From Gerris lacustris (lineage: Eukaryota > Arthropoda > Insecta > Hemiptera > Gerridae): DNA of 64,000 nt. This document shows, piece by piece, positions 1 to 12,437 of the stretch. The DNA is taken from the NCBI GenBank assembly GCA_951217055.1, contig OX578286.1, positions 33,891,307 to 33,955,306 on the forward strand. Direction: 5' to 3'. The number at the start of each line of letters is the position of its first letter. Position 1 is the first letter of the stretch. A program made the translations under genes and the position numbers. The notes beneath the pieces are model-generated. The model worked only from the letters and a program-made list of their open reading frames with translations. It was not told the DNA's origin and ran no database searches.

Positions 1-212
1 GGAAAAATCTAGTCCCTGAGAAAATAGCTTTAAACGCGGACGGAAAGAGGCCGGATTCGATTCCCCGCCAAGGAGGTATTATTTTTATGAAACATTTAGA
101 TGAAATATTCAATAATAATTAAATGTACCTACAAACTAATAAAATGGTAATAATGAACTCGTTTATGAGGAAATTTGTCTGAGTTGTCTCGGACCGATTT
201 TTAAGTATTATG
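1..212 (+). repeat. tRNA-like SINE-type dispersed repeat (family S1), left-truncated by window edge
   Basis: Contains a pol III B-box-like GGATTCGATTCC near position 55 and an A-box-like TAGCTTTAAACGCGG near 26. Diverged copies occur at 23186-23405 (minus) and 33107-33250 (plus), sharing the opening AATCTAGTYCCTGAGAAAAT and, in the longer copy, the block ending in TGAGACAACTC. Inferred to be a tRNA-derived SINE because of the A/B-box spacing; the rest of the body is unrecognised. Confidence 0.55.
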
Positions 213-865
213 TTGGTAATAAAGCTAATCAGCTGTTGAGCTAATTTTTCGGGAAGGTAACTTTAGGTTTGCCATTTATACTAGTCGTGGATAAAATTTA
301 ATAAGCAACATTGATCGAAGTATTTCTGCTCTGATTATCTCCCTCGGGAGCTAATAATGCAGTAATCTCCCTCGGCCATAAGGACATGGGAACTAATTAA
401 GTTGTCAACTTCGGTGGTACCTCAGGAGAAAACTAAACCTTGAGCTGAAATGCATACTTCTCACCCTTGTTGCGCAAAAACTATTTTAGCATCGGTTATA
501 CTGACAATTATAATCGGCTGTTATAAAAGAATTACGCAATGCTAACACATTAGTATTAGATAATAAAGAAAACAGTATAGTTAGATCACGATTTTTAGCA
601 AAAACCCATTTAACGTGTCTTCCACTTCAGGAACGAACTCTCTCTGTGGGGGGTTTAAATAATACCAATTGAGATTGCACGATTTTAAAGTTAATCTTTT
701 AAAAAAGATTTTGTTGTGATCCAACAAAAAATTTGTGGATACAAACACCAGTTGGCTGGAAGTCCCTTCTATGAGGATTCTACCAGAGACACGAGGAAAA
801 GAACGGCAGAGTGCCAGAAGGGTGCGCTTAGATCCACTATAGATCCAAGTATCAGCAGCATTCCC
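213..865. other. no gene or repeat recognised
   Basis: AT-rich sequence. The only long open frame (minus, 581-937) runs into the minisatellite and has no recognisable domain. Confidence 0.5.
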
Positions 866-1376
866 ATGGCATGGAACCACAGTGAATCCAACCACCACTA
901 GCACCATTAGCACGACATGGAACCACAGTGCATCCAACCACCACCAGCAACATTAGCACGACATAGAACCACAGTGCATCCAACCACCACCAGCAACATT
1001 AGCACGACATAGAACCACAGTGAATCCAACCACCACCATTACCATTAGCACGACATGGAAACACTGAATCCAACCACCACCAGCACCATTAGCACGACAT
1101 GGAAACAGTGAATCCAACCACTACCACCACCATTAGCACGAAATGGAAACAGTGAATCCAACCACCACCACCACCATTAGCACGAAATGGAAACAGTGAA
1201 TCCAACCACCACCACCATTAGCACGACATGGAAACACTGAATCCAACCACCACCACCACCATTAGCACGACATGGAAACAGTGAATCCAACCACCACCAG
1301 AACCATTAGCACGACATGGAAACAGTGAATCCAACCACCATCACCACCATTAGCACGACATGGAAACACAGTGGAG
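866..1376. repeat. minisatellite, 41-46 bp unit, about 11 copies
   Basis: Repeats of the form ATTAGCACGACATGGAAACA followed by GTGAATCCAACCACCACC. The first units are 46 bp and later ones 44 or 41 bp, so the period is not a multiple of three. Short open frames across it are therefore artefacts. Unit changes (ATAGAACCACAG to ATGGAAACAG) run in blocks, suggesting local amplification. Confidence 0.9.
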
Positions 1377-2449
1377 CCAAACGCATTCAATGGGTTGATA
1401 CGAGAGAGATATATAGAAAGGCATCTCACGATCCCCAGGTAATCTTTATCGACATCCATGGCGCAACAACAACCTGGAATTGTTGTGGCATAGATTTGGC
1501 CAAAGCCTGGCAGGGCTTAGGTCTGTCAAAGGGCTTATTCAACTATATTATGTAATAGATAACACGGGGTTGGCATGTCACTCCTCCATAGATAATTTGG
1601 TTTGTAAATATAATCATCGATTGCCAATAAAGTTAGCTTTCTCGAATGATTTTGAATCTTAAATACTCTGATATCCTTTTGACTAACATAAATAACTTGT
1701 TTACATTTATGAGTTGAAATGTTTATTTGTTTTAAAAATAGATTTTTGATATGAGTTTTTCTTTTTTGAGTTGTACTAATCAGAAGGTTGACTGACCGGT
1801 CAAAGATATAAGTGAATCTGGGTCATCAACTGCATCAAACTCTTAACATAGGCCAACAAATAACACTTCACAAATAGAACCGTGTCCATCTACTCGTCCA
1901 GATAACAACACAAACTTCAATAAATATCAACACTAAAATAAACAACAGAATATACACACTCATCTTTTTGACTCTAAACTTCTTTTATGACGTTATAAAT
2001 AAAACATTTGATTCAAATCATATCAGGAGGTAAGATTTATCTTCTGCTTTTATTTTATACGCTGTATCATATTCTTTAATGTTAAAGTTAACCGTAATCG
2101 GTTTGAGATGACTTGGAAAAACTTTTGCAAGGTTCATGCATAAATGTTATAGTGTACTTTTATTGTGAAAGTCGATAATATAATATACATTTGAAATCCA
2201 TTATCTTGGAAATAAAATTTCCGAGAAACTGACTTATACAATTTATTGGTATTAAAAAGAATCACACACACTAATATAAGAAACAAGGACTACATGAGTG
2301 CTGGTATGTTGTAGCATGGAAGTTTTCTTTGTCCTTTCCACGCATGTTTTCAAAAACTTCCAGAAAACATGGAAGTTGAGGCCTTCCAGGTTTCCTATCA
2401 CGTGATAAAGGACCATTAAACAATGAATGAAGAATCCAATAAGTTAAGT
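1377..2449. other. no gene recognised
   Basis: AT-rich single-copy-looking DNA without coding signal, structured repeat or RNA gene that I can see. Confidence 0.45.
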
Positions 2450-3265
2450 AATGGAAGAAACTATCAAAAAGAAAATGTAAAATGAATTGTGTTTAATGCT
2501 CATGAAAAAAAAAAAAACGGAAGGTTATGGAGTGAACTATCAAAAAGAAAAAAGACATAATGACATAAGGAACTATGAAAATGAAACGTAAAATACTGAA
2601 GAACATGAAAGGAAGTATCAAGACGAAATGAATGAAGACGGAAGGACATGGAATCTGAAAATAAATAAGACATAATATAAGGAACTATCAAAAAGAAAAG
2701 AAGGAAGATGCAAGGACATGGAAAGAACTATTAAAGAGAAATTGAAAAAATTGAAGGCCGTGAAAGGAACTATTAAAGAGAAATTAATGAAGACGCAAGG
2801 ACATAGAAGGAACTATCAAAAAGAAAAGAAAGAAGACGCAAGGACATGGAAGGAACTAACTGAAAAGAAAGAAGAAAAGAAGATGCAAGGACATGGAAGG
2901 AACTATCAAAAAGAAAAGAAAGAAGACGCAAGGACATGGAAGGAACTATCAAAAAGAAAAGAAAGAAGACGCAAGGACATGGAAGGAACTATTAAAAAGA
3001 AAAGAAAGAAGAAGCAAGGACATGGAAGGAACTATAAAAAAAGAAATGAAAGAAAATGGAATGACGTGAAAGGAGCCACATAAAAAGAAATTAATGAAGA
3101 CGCAAGAACATGGAAGGAAGTATCAAAAAGAAAAGAAAGAAGATGCAATGACAGAAGGAACTATCAAAAAGAAAAGTAATAAGATGCATGAACATGGAAG
3201 GAACTATTAAAATGAAATTAAAAAGACGGAAGGGACATGGAAGAAATTACCAATAGGAAATGAAA
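2450..3265. repeat. purine-rich minisatellite, about 43-bp unit
   Basis: Units contain GGACATGGAAGGAACTATCA followed by a run of AAAGAAAAGAAAGAAGACGC. The flanks are degenerate and the centre (2790-3010) is most regular. The Lys/Glu-rich open frame at 2718-3083 is a by-product of the array: other units in the same strand are frameshifted. Confidence 0.85.
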
Positions 3266-5550
3266 GAAGAAGGAACTAACTAAACCCCATGACTCAGAAG
3301 CGTGCCAGATGGAAATGTCTGGTTTTAGCTCTGCGCAACGGATTGGAACAAATAAGTATTGTTTACAATAAATTTAAAAAATATTTTTACTCCTTCTTCT
3401 ATTTTCCTTAGCTTCAACTTCTACTGGGTTTTCCACAATTCCAGGAACAGCATTTAACTCGTGAAAGAAAGGAAAATGGATAAAGAAAAAACTTTTTACG
3501 AGACAACTAATACATAAACGAAGATATGATCTAAATTGGACCGAAAATTAAAGCTGGAGTTGCTTAAACCTTATAGCCAGCCCATATAAAGGTAATGAAT
3601 GAGAGACACACGAGGCAGTATATGGGCTGGCAGTATATGGGCTCTTGTTTAAACACAGTCTGCTAAGTAAAGATTTTTAATGCGGGTTCTTGGTTTTTAT
3701 TTATATTGCCAGAGAAGGATGATATCATAAAATATATTGGATGGGAGAAAGAAGGCTGTTGAAAGGTCCAAAGTTCAGCCTCGCTTTCCAAAGTCTAAAT
3801 GTCAAAGGTTATGGGGTCGAAACCACCATCTCAAAAACAAAACAAAAAAAAATCATCCCGACAATTTTCCGACTCAGATGAGAATAAGTAAAGCTTTCCG
3901 GTTCTCTGTTGTTGTACAACTACTCTTAGCCCAAACCACCGACCTTTTACTGTGAAAATTCCGGTTTCAAAATAATTACCACTCATACACACAACCATTA
4001 AACATATAATAACAGCATTTAACGGACCAAAACCTTTTTGATATTTTCTGTAATATTATACATTAAATGCCAACAATTATAAAACTCTTTTTCCACTTTT
4101 TCCACGCTCACATAGAGTAGATTTAAACACGCAACCTTCACAACAATAGTGCTACAATCGCAAGCATTACAACCTTCATGCTGCTACCAGCAATGGAAGC
4201 AACTTATATTCATCCAAACGTACTACGTTTTCACTAAAATAACAAACATAATTAGTACAATTCAAACCACTGGAAGAGTAGAAGTGTCATAATTTGTTTT
4301 AATTATTTTAAGTTTTATTTAATCAATATGAATAAATTTCAGTAAATTCTCAGAAGAAATAGCAACTGTTGGTTAATTGAACAAATTATACTCTAGTATT
4401 AAGTATCTATACTTGATCATCATTTGATAAGATAGTCTTCCAATAAGTGTAACACGTAGCATATATACTTGAATGATGTTTTGTATTTATGATCTATTCT
4501 TGTCTATTTTGTTTCTTGCTTTTTTTTTAAAAAAAAAAAAAAAAATCGATCAACATTGTTTTTTTGTTTTTTTATCTACTCACGGCAGCAAAATTAAGCA
4601 TTGTTGTACTGTTATCAATCTGCAAAATGTCATTTTTCTTGATTCTTTCGTAAAATGTCAAAAAAAAAACACGCAGCAAAATAATAAAGTGTCACCAAAA
4701 TATCAAAGTGTCAGCAAAAGTTTAAAGTGTCAGTAAAATAACAAACAGGCTGTAAAATTATAAGAAAATTTTACTGCAAAAAGGTTACTACATCTCAGGT
4801 TATGAACTCTCCTACATTGTTCATTTGTATATATTTATGCGTAATATGCTGCTAAATATTTATATCTTTTTTGAAAATAACTTAAATAATTATAGTAATA
4901 AAACAATTTTAATTATTTTACAGTGATTATTTAAAAAAACGAGATAAAAAACAGCTGTTAATAAAAAAAGTGGCAATACTGAATTTGTTTTCTTTATGAC
5001 TCAAACTTTCGTTCCTAGTGTGTAATTTGTCGTTATTAGTGTAATTTGTCTGACGTTAGTAGATAAAATATTGTATGTAACTATGCAGCAAAGGAAACAT
5101 GACCTGACTCGTTTAAAGATTACCTGCTTCGGTTACACCTTAGCAGGTAATTAACTTTTTCCTACCTCGGCTTCGCCACTGCAGTAAATTTGTTTAGCCT
5201 ATCCTCACCTTCGGCTCGGAACTAAAACTTAAAAACTTGTCAGAAAAAAATCTATTTTGCTGCCTAGGAACATAAATTATTGTCTTTTTGCTTGAATTAG
5301 TCGAAGTATCAATTTAGTAATAATTAATTTTCACAGACGGTTGAAATTGATATGGGACCATTTGTGGAGGTTCTTTCAACTAACCATCTAAATAGCTTAA
5401 AAATTGGATTAGTACTTTTAAAGATAAAGGTGTTGGTAAAGAAAACCATTTGTGCGCATGTGGAAGAGAAACCAATGCGCGTTGAAGGTTGAGCTATAAA
5501 TTCGGGTGAGCAGTTATTAAACTATGTTAGACCACAAAAATGTTGAACTA
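3266..5550. other. no gene recognised; minor simple repeats
   Basis: Holds a short direct repeat of GCAGTATATGGGCT at 3617-3650, an A/T homopolymer block near 4518-4546 and otherwise AT-rich unique-looking DNA. Confidence 0.45.
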
Positions 5551-6313
5551 CAGTCTGATTTCTGTCTTCAAGTTAGTTAGTTCGGAGACATAAAACAATT
5601 TCGTATAGTTTGATTTCTGTCTTCAAATTAGTTAGTTCGGAGACATAAAACAATTTCGTATAGTTTGATTTCTGTCTTCAAATTATTTAGTTCGGACAAT
5701 AAAACAATTTCGTATAGTTTGATTTCTGTCTTCAAATTAGTTAGTTCGGATACATAAAACAATTTCGTATATAGTTTGATTTCTGTCAACAAATTAGTTA
5801 GTTCGGAGACATAAAACAATTTCGTATAGTTTGATTTCTGTCTTCAAATTATTTAGTTCGGAGACATAAAACAATTTCGTATAGTTTGATTTCTGTCTTC
5901 AAATTAGTTAGTTCGGAGACATAAAACAATTTCGTATAGTTTGATTTCTGTCTTCAAATTAGTTAGTTCGGATACATAAAACAATTTCGTTTATAGTTTG
6001 ATTTCTGTCTTCAAATTAGTTAGTTCGGAGACATAAAACAATTTCGTATAGTTTGATTTCTGTCTTCAAATTAGTTAGTTCGGAGACATAAAACAATTTC
6101 GTATAGTTTAATTTCTGTCTTCAAATTAGTTAGTTCGGATACATAAAACAATTTCGTTTATAGTTTGATTTCTGTCTTCAAATTAGTTAGTTCGGAGACA
6201 TAAAACAATTTCGTATAGTTTGATTTCTGTATTCAAATTAGTTAGTTCGGAGACATAAAACAATTTCGTATAGTTTGATTTCTGTCTTCAAATTAGTTAG
6301 TTCGGATACATAA
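5551..6313. repeat. 55-bp minisatellite, about 14 copies
   Basis: Unit reads GTTTGATTTCTGTCTTCAAA then TTAGTTAGTTCGGAGACATA and AAACAATTTCGTATA. Variant units with GGATACAT and GTTTATA recur at roughly every third position, hinting at a higher-order repeat. The open frame at 5628-5819 is a shadow. Confidence 0.92.
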
Positions 6314-6530
6314 AAAAAATTTCCTTCTTCGGAATGATCAAAATGCTTCCGATACCTCAGTAAGCACGGAAGCAAAAAATCTAAATTATGTTAAAATGAT
6401 AAATCGAAGATTGACACAGAAATAATTAAAGATAAAAAGAACTTTTTATATAATACGTTTTTAAATTTTCTTTTGAATCATAATATGTAATGTTTATAAT
6501 ATAATTGTAATTGTTAATATAATGTTAAGC

Positions 6531-6684
6531 CGTGTCCAGACTGCCGAACCGAACAAAGGAAACGAGCCGAGCATTGGTATCTGCGCATGCCCAGACTAAA
6601 GTGCGCATGCGCTTCTCACTCTGGGCATGCGCAGAGACCAATGCTCGGCTCGTTTCCCCTCTTTGGTTCGGCAGTCTGGACACG
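6531..6684. mobile_element. foldback MITE, arms about 63 bp, nearly perfect hairpin
   Basis: Left arm 6531-6593 (CGTGTCCAGACTGCCGAACC...) is the reverse complement of right arm 6622-6684, with a few mismatches. The loop also holds GCGCATGCGC. GC content is far above the surroundings. No target duplication could be assigned. Confidence 0.85.
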
Positions 6685-7813
6685 TCTTTAGTGAAAAAAA
6701 AAAGTTCCGAATTTATTTACTTCATATAAATGACAACCAACTAGACAGCTGATCTTAAACCTATAAAAGGACAAATCTTTGTGCAACGGATCTCGCCAAC
6801 ACCGAATCTAAACCATGCCATCGATATACCCCCGTGTAGGGGACGGTAAGAGAAGAAAAATGATGAGTACAAGTAAAGAAGTACAGATGCAGAAAAATTA
6901 AACCGATACCTAGGACACAAGTGTAAACAAACCTGATTGTCACAAGTCAATTAATTTATTTCTTTAACATTTCCTGTTTAGCTGTCATTCAATGTTTATC
7001 TCTTAAAAATCCAATTAGTTTTTACATAACAGAAAAGCCTGATATAATTATTATTGAACATTTTAATAATTTTATCAACCATACCAGGTACTAAAATTGA
7101 AACTAATAAATTTAAAACCCGTCAAAATGAAGATCGTAAATGTGGGTCATGTCAAAACAAATAATATAATTTGCGGATTTTTTCCGAAATAACTTTCCAT
7201 ACAGTACAATTTGCTGAAAACTAATTAAATTCTGCTGAAATATGGCTAAAAGTATTAAAATAATGCATTGTCATCGTGTTCTGAGCTATTCTAAAAGTTT
7301 CAAATGTCTAGCTACACGGGAAGTTAGTTAAAAATCGATTGCAAGATTTATACTGGACACACAAACAAACAAGAAAGCAAGCTAATAAAAACGTAATAAA
7401 ATACACTTGGATGCAACCTCGTATAAAAAAATGTAAACCTTGTATAAAATCCATTACAATCAAAAATTTTGCACAATCACAATAATACTGGAAGTTAAAA
7501 AAAATAAAAAGAAAGTACTTTAAACAACAAATATAAGAGAAAAAACTAACAAGAAATAAATATTTTTAAAAAATTAAATTTGACTTAAACTTGATATAAG
7601 ATAATAAGTGGACTTGATGGGGCTTTATGTGAGGGTACTTAAACATGTGTTGCTTCACTTCTACCCCCTTCACTTATCTCGGCCAATTTGGCACAAACTC
7701 AAGCCATAACAATAATTTGGCTCAACTCATATATTTCTCCCTTCTCATTTATATTTATATAAATATATTATGTATAATTCCATGTGTTGCTTGCCAGCCT
7801 TCTTAAGAATACA

Positions 7814-7815
<2 letters not shown>
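6685..7815. other. no gene recognised
   Basis: AT-rich intergenic or intronic DNA. Open frames near 6741-6950 lack any recognisable domain. Confidence 0.45.

Positions 7816-7900
<85 letters not shown>
7816..7900. repeat. (TA)n microsatellite
   Basis: Uninterrupted TA dinucleotide array of about 85 bp. Tyr-Ile open frames across it are artefacts. Confidence 0.98.
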
Positions 7901-7905
<5 letters not shown>

Positions 7906-8068
7906 TATATCACACATACATTATATATATATTGACACTTCTAATTTCTTATTTTATACCCAGGGTGTTCCCTAGGGTCCTATATTATCTGTAATGTATT
8001 TTTAAGATATTATGTGGCTATAAATAAATGTATTTATTAAACTATTGTTCTATTTCGTTTAGAATAAT

Positions 8069-8287
8069 CACTTCTATATTTTTTTTTATTATTATTGTTA
8101 AATAATAATTATAAATTATATTAATTAAATAAATATTATTATAAAAGATAATTAATATCAATACTAATAATTAATTCAAATTCAAATTAGCAATCACTTC
8201 TATATTTTTTTTTTATTATTATTGTTAAATAATAATTATAAATTATATTAATTAAAAAAATATTATTATACAAGATAATTAATATTA
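8069..8287. repeat. two direct copies of a 92-bp AT-rich block
   Basis: 8069-8160 and 8196-8287 both start CACTTCTATATTTTTTTT and end AAGATAATTAATAT, 127 bp apart, with only a few differences. This is a local duplication. Confidence 0.85.
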
Positions 8288-8401
8288 TGATTCGCATTAA
8301 CAAATTACAATGTTAGAAAATTTAAGTCAATGGTAATCCATGTTATTTAAAAGAAGATAGACCCTGCCATCGAAAATCCAACAGATATCCCAGGGTTTAT
8401 G

Positions 8402-8994
8402 CATCAGTGCTTAACTGAGTTGCATCTCTACTTTACTGAGTTGCAACGTCACTGAGTTGTACAAATACTTTACTAAGTTGCACCAGTACGTTACTGAGTT
8501 GTAACAGTGCTTTACTGAGTTGCACCAGTGCTTCACTGAGTTGTACCGGTACGTCACTGAGTTGTAACAGTACGTCACTGAGTTGTACCAATACTTTACT
8601 GAGTTGCACCAGTACGTCACTGAGTTGTAACAGTACTTTACTGAGTTTCATCAGTGCTTCACTGAGTTGTACCCGCACTTAACTGAGTTGCACCAGTACG
8701 TCACTGAGTTGTACCAATACTTTACTGAGTTGCACCAGTACTTTACTGAGTTGCACCAGTACTTTACTGAGTTGTAACAGTGATTTACTGAGTTACACAA
8801 GTGCTTCACTGAGTTGTACCCGCACTTAACTGAGTTGCACCAGTACGTCACTGAGTTGCACCACTACTTTACTGAGTTGCACCAGTACGTCACTGAGTTG
8901 CACCACTACTTTACTGAGTTGCACCAGTACGTCACTGAGTTGCACCACTACTTTACTGAGTTGCACCAGTACGTCACTGAGTTGTAACAGTGCA
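8402..8994. repeat. 22-bp minisatellite (left part)
   Basis: Units of TTACTGAGTTGCACCAGTAC type alternate with variants (GTAACAGTAC, GTACCCGCAC, CACCACTACT) in longer super-units. The array is interrupted at 8995 by a MITE and resumes at 9612. Confidence 0.92.
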
Positions 8995-8997
8995 TTA

Positions 8998-9611
8998 AGG
9001 TGGGTTCATAGCTAGCGGATCCGTATTTGCAGAGGCCCGGAGGGATCCATCTATGGCAACTCTTTTGCGGCACCGCAGAAAGTTGGTTCCAAACCATCTT
9101 TTTTGCGGTGCCGCTTAAAAACCTGTATGAAACCTTCACTTCGTCCTCTTCTTATTTCCTTTATGTTTTTATATTACAATTGTTTATTATATTATATTGT
9201 GTATCTGAATTTGTTCCTACATTATTTTTATAATAATCTGTATTGCATCTGTGTTTAATATACGTTTTTTATCAGTGTTTTATCTTCATCTGTGTATTAT
9301 GTCCGTGTTTTTTTTATATCTGTGCTTATTATATCTGTTCCGTCATTATTTTGATTATATACCTATTTCTTATTTATATAATAATAAAAGTCCTAATCTA
9401 TAATCTTATTATATACGTTTTTTTTAAGCAATAGAACTAAATTCAAGTTGAAAAAACGATGTTATAATTGGCTTTGTTTATAACCTGACCGACGGAAACT
9501 CGAGGTGAGGGAAACAACGACTCCGTCCTCTGTCTCGGCGGTTCTCCGAAGAATATATTGTTATCTATATAGCCCTCCGCAAATAAGTATCCGCTAGCTG
9601 TGAACCCACCT
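8998..9611. mobile_element. PIF/Harbinger-type MITE with TTA target duplication
   Basis: Terminal inverted repeats begin AGGTGGGTTCATAGCTAGCG and end GCTAGCTGTGAACCCACCT, flanked by TTA at 8995-8997 and 9612-9614. The host minisatellite unit is restored if element plus one TTA are removed, which defines the boundaries. An internal GC-rich inverted pair (TTGCGGCACCGC / GCGGTGCCGC) lies at 9066-9115. No transposase frame. A 3-bp TTA/TAA duplication is the known hallmark of PIF/Harbinger. A second copy end is at 42610-42672. Confidence 0.85.
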
Positions 9612-9673
9612 TTACTGAGTTACACCAGTGCTTCACTGAGTTGTACCAGCACATAACTGAGTTGCACCAGAGC
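9612..9673. repeat. 22-bp minisatellite (right part)
   Basis: Continuation of the array at 8402-8994 after the MITE, about three units. Confidence 0.9.
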
Positions 9674-9686
9674 TAATATGTTCAAC

Positions 9687-10215
9687 CTTATTATTATACT
9701 TATTGGTAAGTAGGGTCTAAAGGAAAAAAATAGAAGCTCACTTTTGCGATATTTCGACCCCTCTTTGGGTCATCTTCAGGCTGACTAGAAGATTACTATT
9801 TCATCCTACATTTTTTATTATGTTAAATTTTCTCTAACCTATGTGGCTATTGTCAATTGTTTTGATAAGTTTTTTATATTTTTTTTTTTTTTTGGTGAAA
9901 AATTAGGAATTTTAATTAGTATTTTTAATAATAAGTGTTGACTTGTAACAAATAATTGTACTGACAATCATAGGATATCTATGGAATTTTAAGGAAACTT
10001 ATCAAAAAAATTGACAATAGCCACATAGGTTAGAGAAAATTTAACATAATAAAAACTAAATGGATGAAATAGTAATCTTCTAGTCAGCCTGAAGATGACC
10101 CAAAGAGGGGTCGAAATTTCGCAAAAGTGAGCTTCTAATTTTTTCGTTTAGACCCTACTTACCAATAAGAATCATTTAATAAGGAAACAACCCAAACTCC
10201 TTACTTATTATTATA
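9687..10215. mobile_element. tailed foldback element A (Penelope-like, non-autonomous)
   Basis: Arms 9699-9870 and 9996-10169 are near-perfect inverted copies (about 170 bp each). A 12-bp direct repeat CTTATTATTATA abuts the left arm (9687-9698) and recurs at 10204-10215, beyond a 34-nt tail (10170-10203) found only on the right. Each arm carries CCTGAAGATGACCC, a loop, then GGGTCGAAA (10088-10116 on plus; 9753-9780 on minus), resembling a degenerate hammerhead core. Inverted pseudo-LTRs plus a short one-sided tail and variable target duplication are known for Penelope-like elements; assignment is inferred. No reverse transcriptase frame. Confidence 0.7.
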
Positions 10216-10600
10216 GCGAATGGCCATCGAGACGTAATAATGCTGAGGTATATGCATGAGTCTCATGTCATTATGCATTATTGCTCATGCCACGTCCTAG
10301 TAGGTACTTCAGGGTTTGGAAATAGTAATACTTTATGAGCAAGATCATGGACTCGACAATTTCTCTGGCAAGACGATTTCTCTTACCACCTTCAGTGGAG
10401 CTAGGACAGAATAGCCAAGATTCAGAGACTTGTTTGAAAGTCTTGTCATGGGTGATAATGAGTTGCAGGATATCGACAAGTTTCATTATCTTGTAGCTTC
10501 TTTACGAGACCCTGATGACGCTATTATATTTCGATCACACACGTCTAATATAAACCATATTGACCATTGAAATTTTGCCTAAGTGGACTTGAGAGTAGAA
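10216..10600. other. no gene recognised
   Basis: A minus-strand open frame at 10271-10486 (71 aa) has no recognisable motif. Unknown whether it is real. Confidence 0.35.
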
Positions 10601-10644
10601 CTAAAACAGTGAAGGTGTTGTTTGGAATAAAAGTTGTTAATTTA

Positions 10645-10800
10645 TTTTTTATTTTATTTCACAAAGCTTTCTCCCAGGGAACCTGAGCTTCATCGGTGTT
10701 TCATTTGACTAATTTCTCTAAATCTATAGTACTCTACCATTCGAAACACTGATGAAGCTCAGGTTCCCAGGGAGAAAGCTTTGTGAAATAAAATAAAAAA
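10645..10800. repeat. long hairpin B with hammerhead-like words
   Basis: Arms 10645-10702 and 10743-10800 are inverted copies with two or so mismatches. On plus the right arm reads CTGATGA (10749-10755) and, after 18 nt, GAAAGC (10774-10779). The spacer does not form a convincing stem II, so this is at best a decayed hammerhead-like core. It sits inside the larger foldback. Confidence 0.75.
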
Positions 10801-11395
10801 GTCCAGTCATGCATCATGACTTAATGAGCGAATTTTCAAAGAAATCTGCGTATTATTGGCTTATGATAATATAGGAAAATTTTGGTTTAGAATTTGCATG
10901 GGTGAAAAAACAATTTGGTACACAGGGGTACGAGGTACAAAAGTCAAAATCGTATTTACCCTTCAAGATGCATGTCGTTGGAAAGCTCTTTGAGAGTACA
11001 GTAAATGTTGTTATGTACACTTTTATCATATTTTCATATAAAAGGGGGGTAAAATGGAAAAAACACGTTTTTATGCTATTTTTGACCCTAAATTGTAAAA
11101 ATTTGACCCCTAAATGAACTCCAAAAATTCTGGCCAACGAACTTATCCTTTCTTTTGATAATATTGACATTTTAAAATTTGTTTGAAATTTTTAAGTGCA
11201 TCCTAAGGGGAGATATCGTCTGGAGTGACACATATATACATAAAAAAAGTGTTAAATTTTAGGAATCGATTCTGAATAGTCTAAAACGGATTTCCATGGA
11301 AAATTTTTACAAAAATTTTGAAGCCATTGCAATAGCGTAATTTTCTTTGGAAATTCGCTAAAAGAAATTAACAACGGACTTTTATTCCAAACAAC

Positions 11396-11689
11396 CTAGA
11401 GAGCCAGCGTGGCCGTGCGGGTTAAACCACGTCTGCTCGGCCATCACTGAATCTTGAGTGGAACGAGATGGGGTTCGATTCCTCGCCGTGACGCTCTGAT
11501 TTATATGGCTCACTATTGATCACATCATACTCGCTTCGGCGGTACAATGTACAATGTATGATGTGTGAAGTGGCTGGAACTCTCTACCGCGGGGCCTAAA
11601 AAGGGCCTAAGTGATGGCCTAATTGCAAGGTTCGAACAAGTTGTTCGTCCTACCCGTTCTAGTAGAAAGTACTAGACTACTACTACTAC
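11396..11689 (+). mobile_element. full-length tRNA-derived SINE with 15-bp target duplication
   Basis: Head has an A-box-like GTGGCCGTGCGGG (near 11410) and a B-box GGTTCGATTCC (near 11473), as in tRNA-derived SINEs. A 200-bp tRNA-unrelated body follows, ending in an (ACT)n tail (11675-11689). Perfect direct repeats TTTATTCCAAACAAC flank it (11381-11395, 11690-11704), the signature of LINE-mediated insertion. It splits the right inverted repeat of the host foldback, so it is the younger insertion. No protein frame, as expected. Confidence 0.9.
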
Positions 11690-11720
11690 TTTATTCCAAA
11701 CAACACCTTCACTGTTTTAG

Positions 11721-12437
11721 TCATATTAACCATATTTAAATCTTTATTTATACAGTCCACCCTTCAGTCGTATACCTCTTTGGACTGGTACCCTCTGATT
11801 CTCATAACTCATAATCCATATCCTTCATTACCGCTATCCGAGTACCTCTCCTACGGGCCAAAACAATAACTCTATCATATTGTGCAAATGGAAAATGCAT
11901 CCGGCCTTTTTTTACGAGCTTTCCAACCAAAAGGATTTTTATTTATAAACGAAAACAAAAAACCCTCACTCCAATATAGAAATACGGTAGTAAATCGTAG
12001 ACGGAAAGTACACGAGTAATAAAATTAAAATAAATAAAAGCAATCGTGAGTTGCATTATAATTTTTATATCTCCGGGGTCAATAATCGCACCAAAGAAAT
12101 AAAATTTAAAATAAAAGTTCACTTATAAATCTAATAAAAACACTTTCTTCCTGCATAATAAATGCCAGCTATAAATAAAGCTCTATTCAACGTAAAAGTG
12201 CATAAAACTGTTCAAGACATTAAGAGTATCAGAGCTTGCGTGAGGTCAATCTTACTTTTAAGTGTCAACATTAAGTGTTCGATTTATGGTGAAGAAACAT
12301 TTATTTTACACAAAGGATATTATTAATACTGTTATGGTTACTTATCAAATAGTGATGTAGTGCATGAAACATCACATAAAATTGTTATATTTTGTTAACA
12401 ATTAACGCTATTTGAAAATGTAAAAACAAAACAAACT
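11721..12437. other. no gene recognised
   Basis: AT-rich DNA without coding or repeat structure that I can support. Confidence 0.45.

Larger units (their letters stand above)
10601..11720. mobile_element. composite foldback with TIRs, interrupted by a SINE
   Basis: The left terminus CTAAAACAGTGAAGGTGTTG (10601) reads on through TTTGGAATAAAAGT. The right terminus is its inverse, now split: 11365-11395 plus 11705-11720 either side of the SINE. The interior holds hairpin B (10645-10800) and about 560 bp with overlapping open frames (10853-11170) on both strands that show no domain. Transposon class is unknown. Confidence 0.65.

Noticed and set aside
2718..3083. 121-codon Lys/Glu-rich frame as a repeat protein gene
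   Set aside because: It is produced by a purine-rich minisatellite whose 43-bp period shifts frame. No start context or flanking coding sequence.
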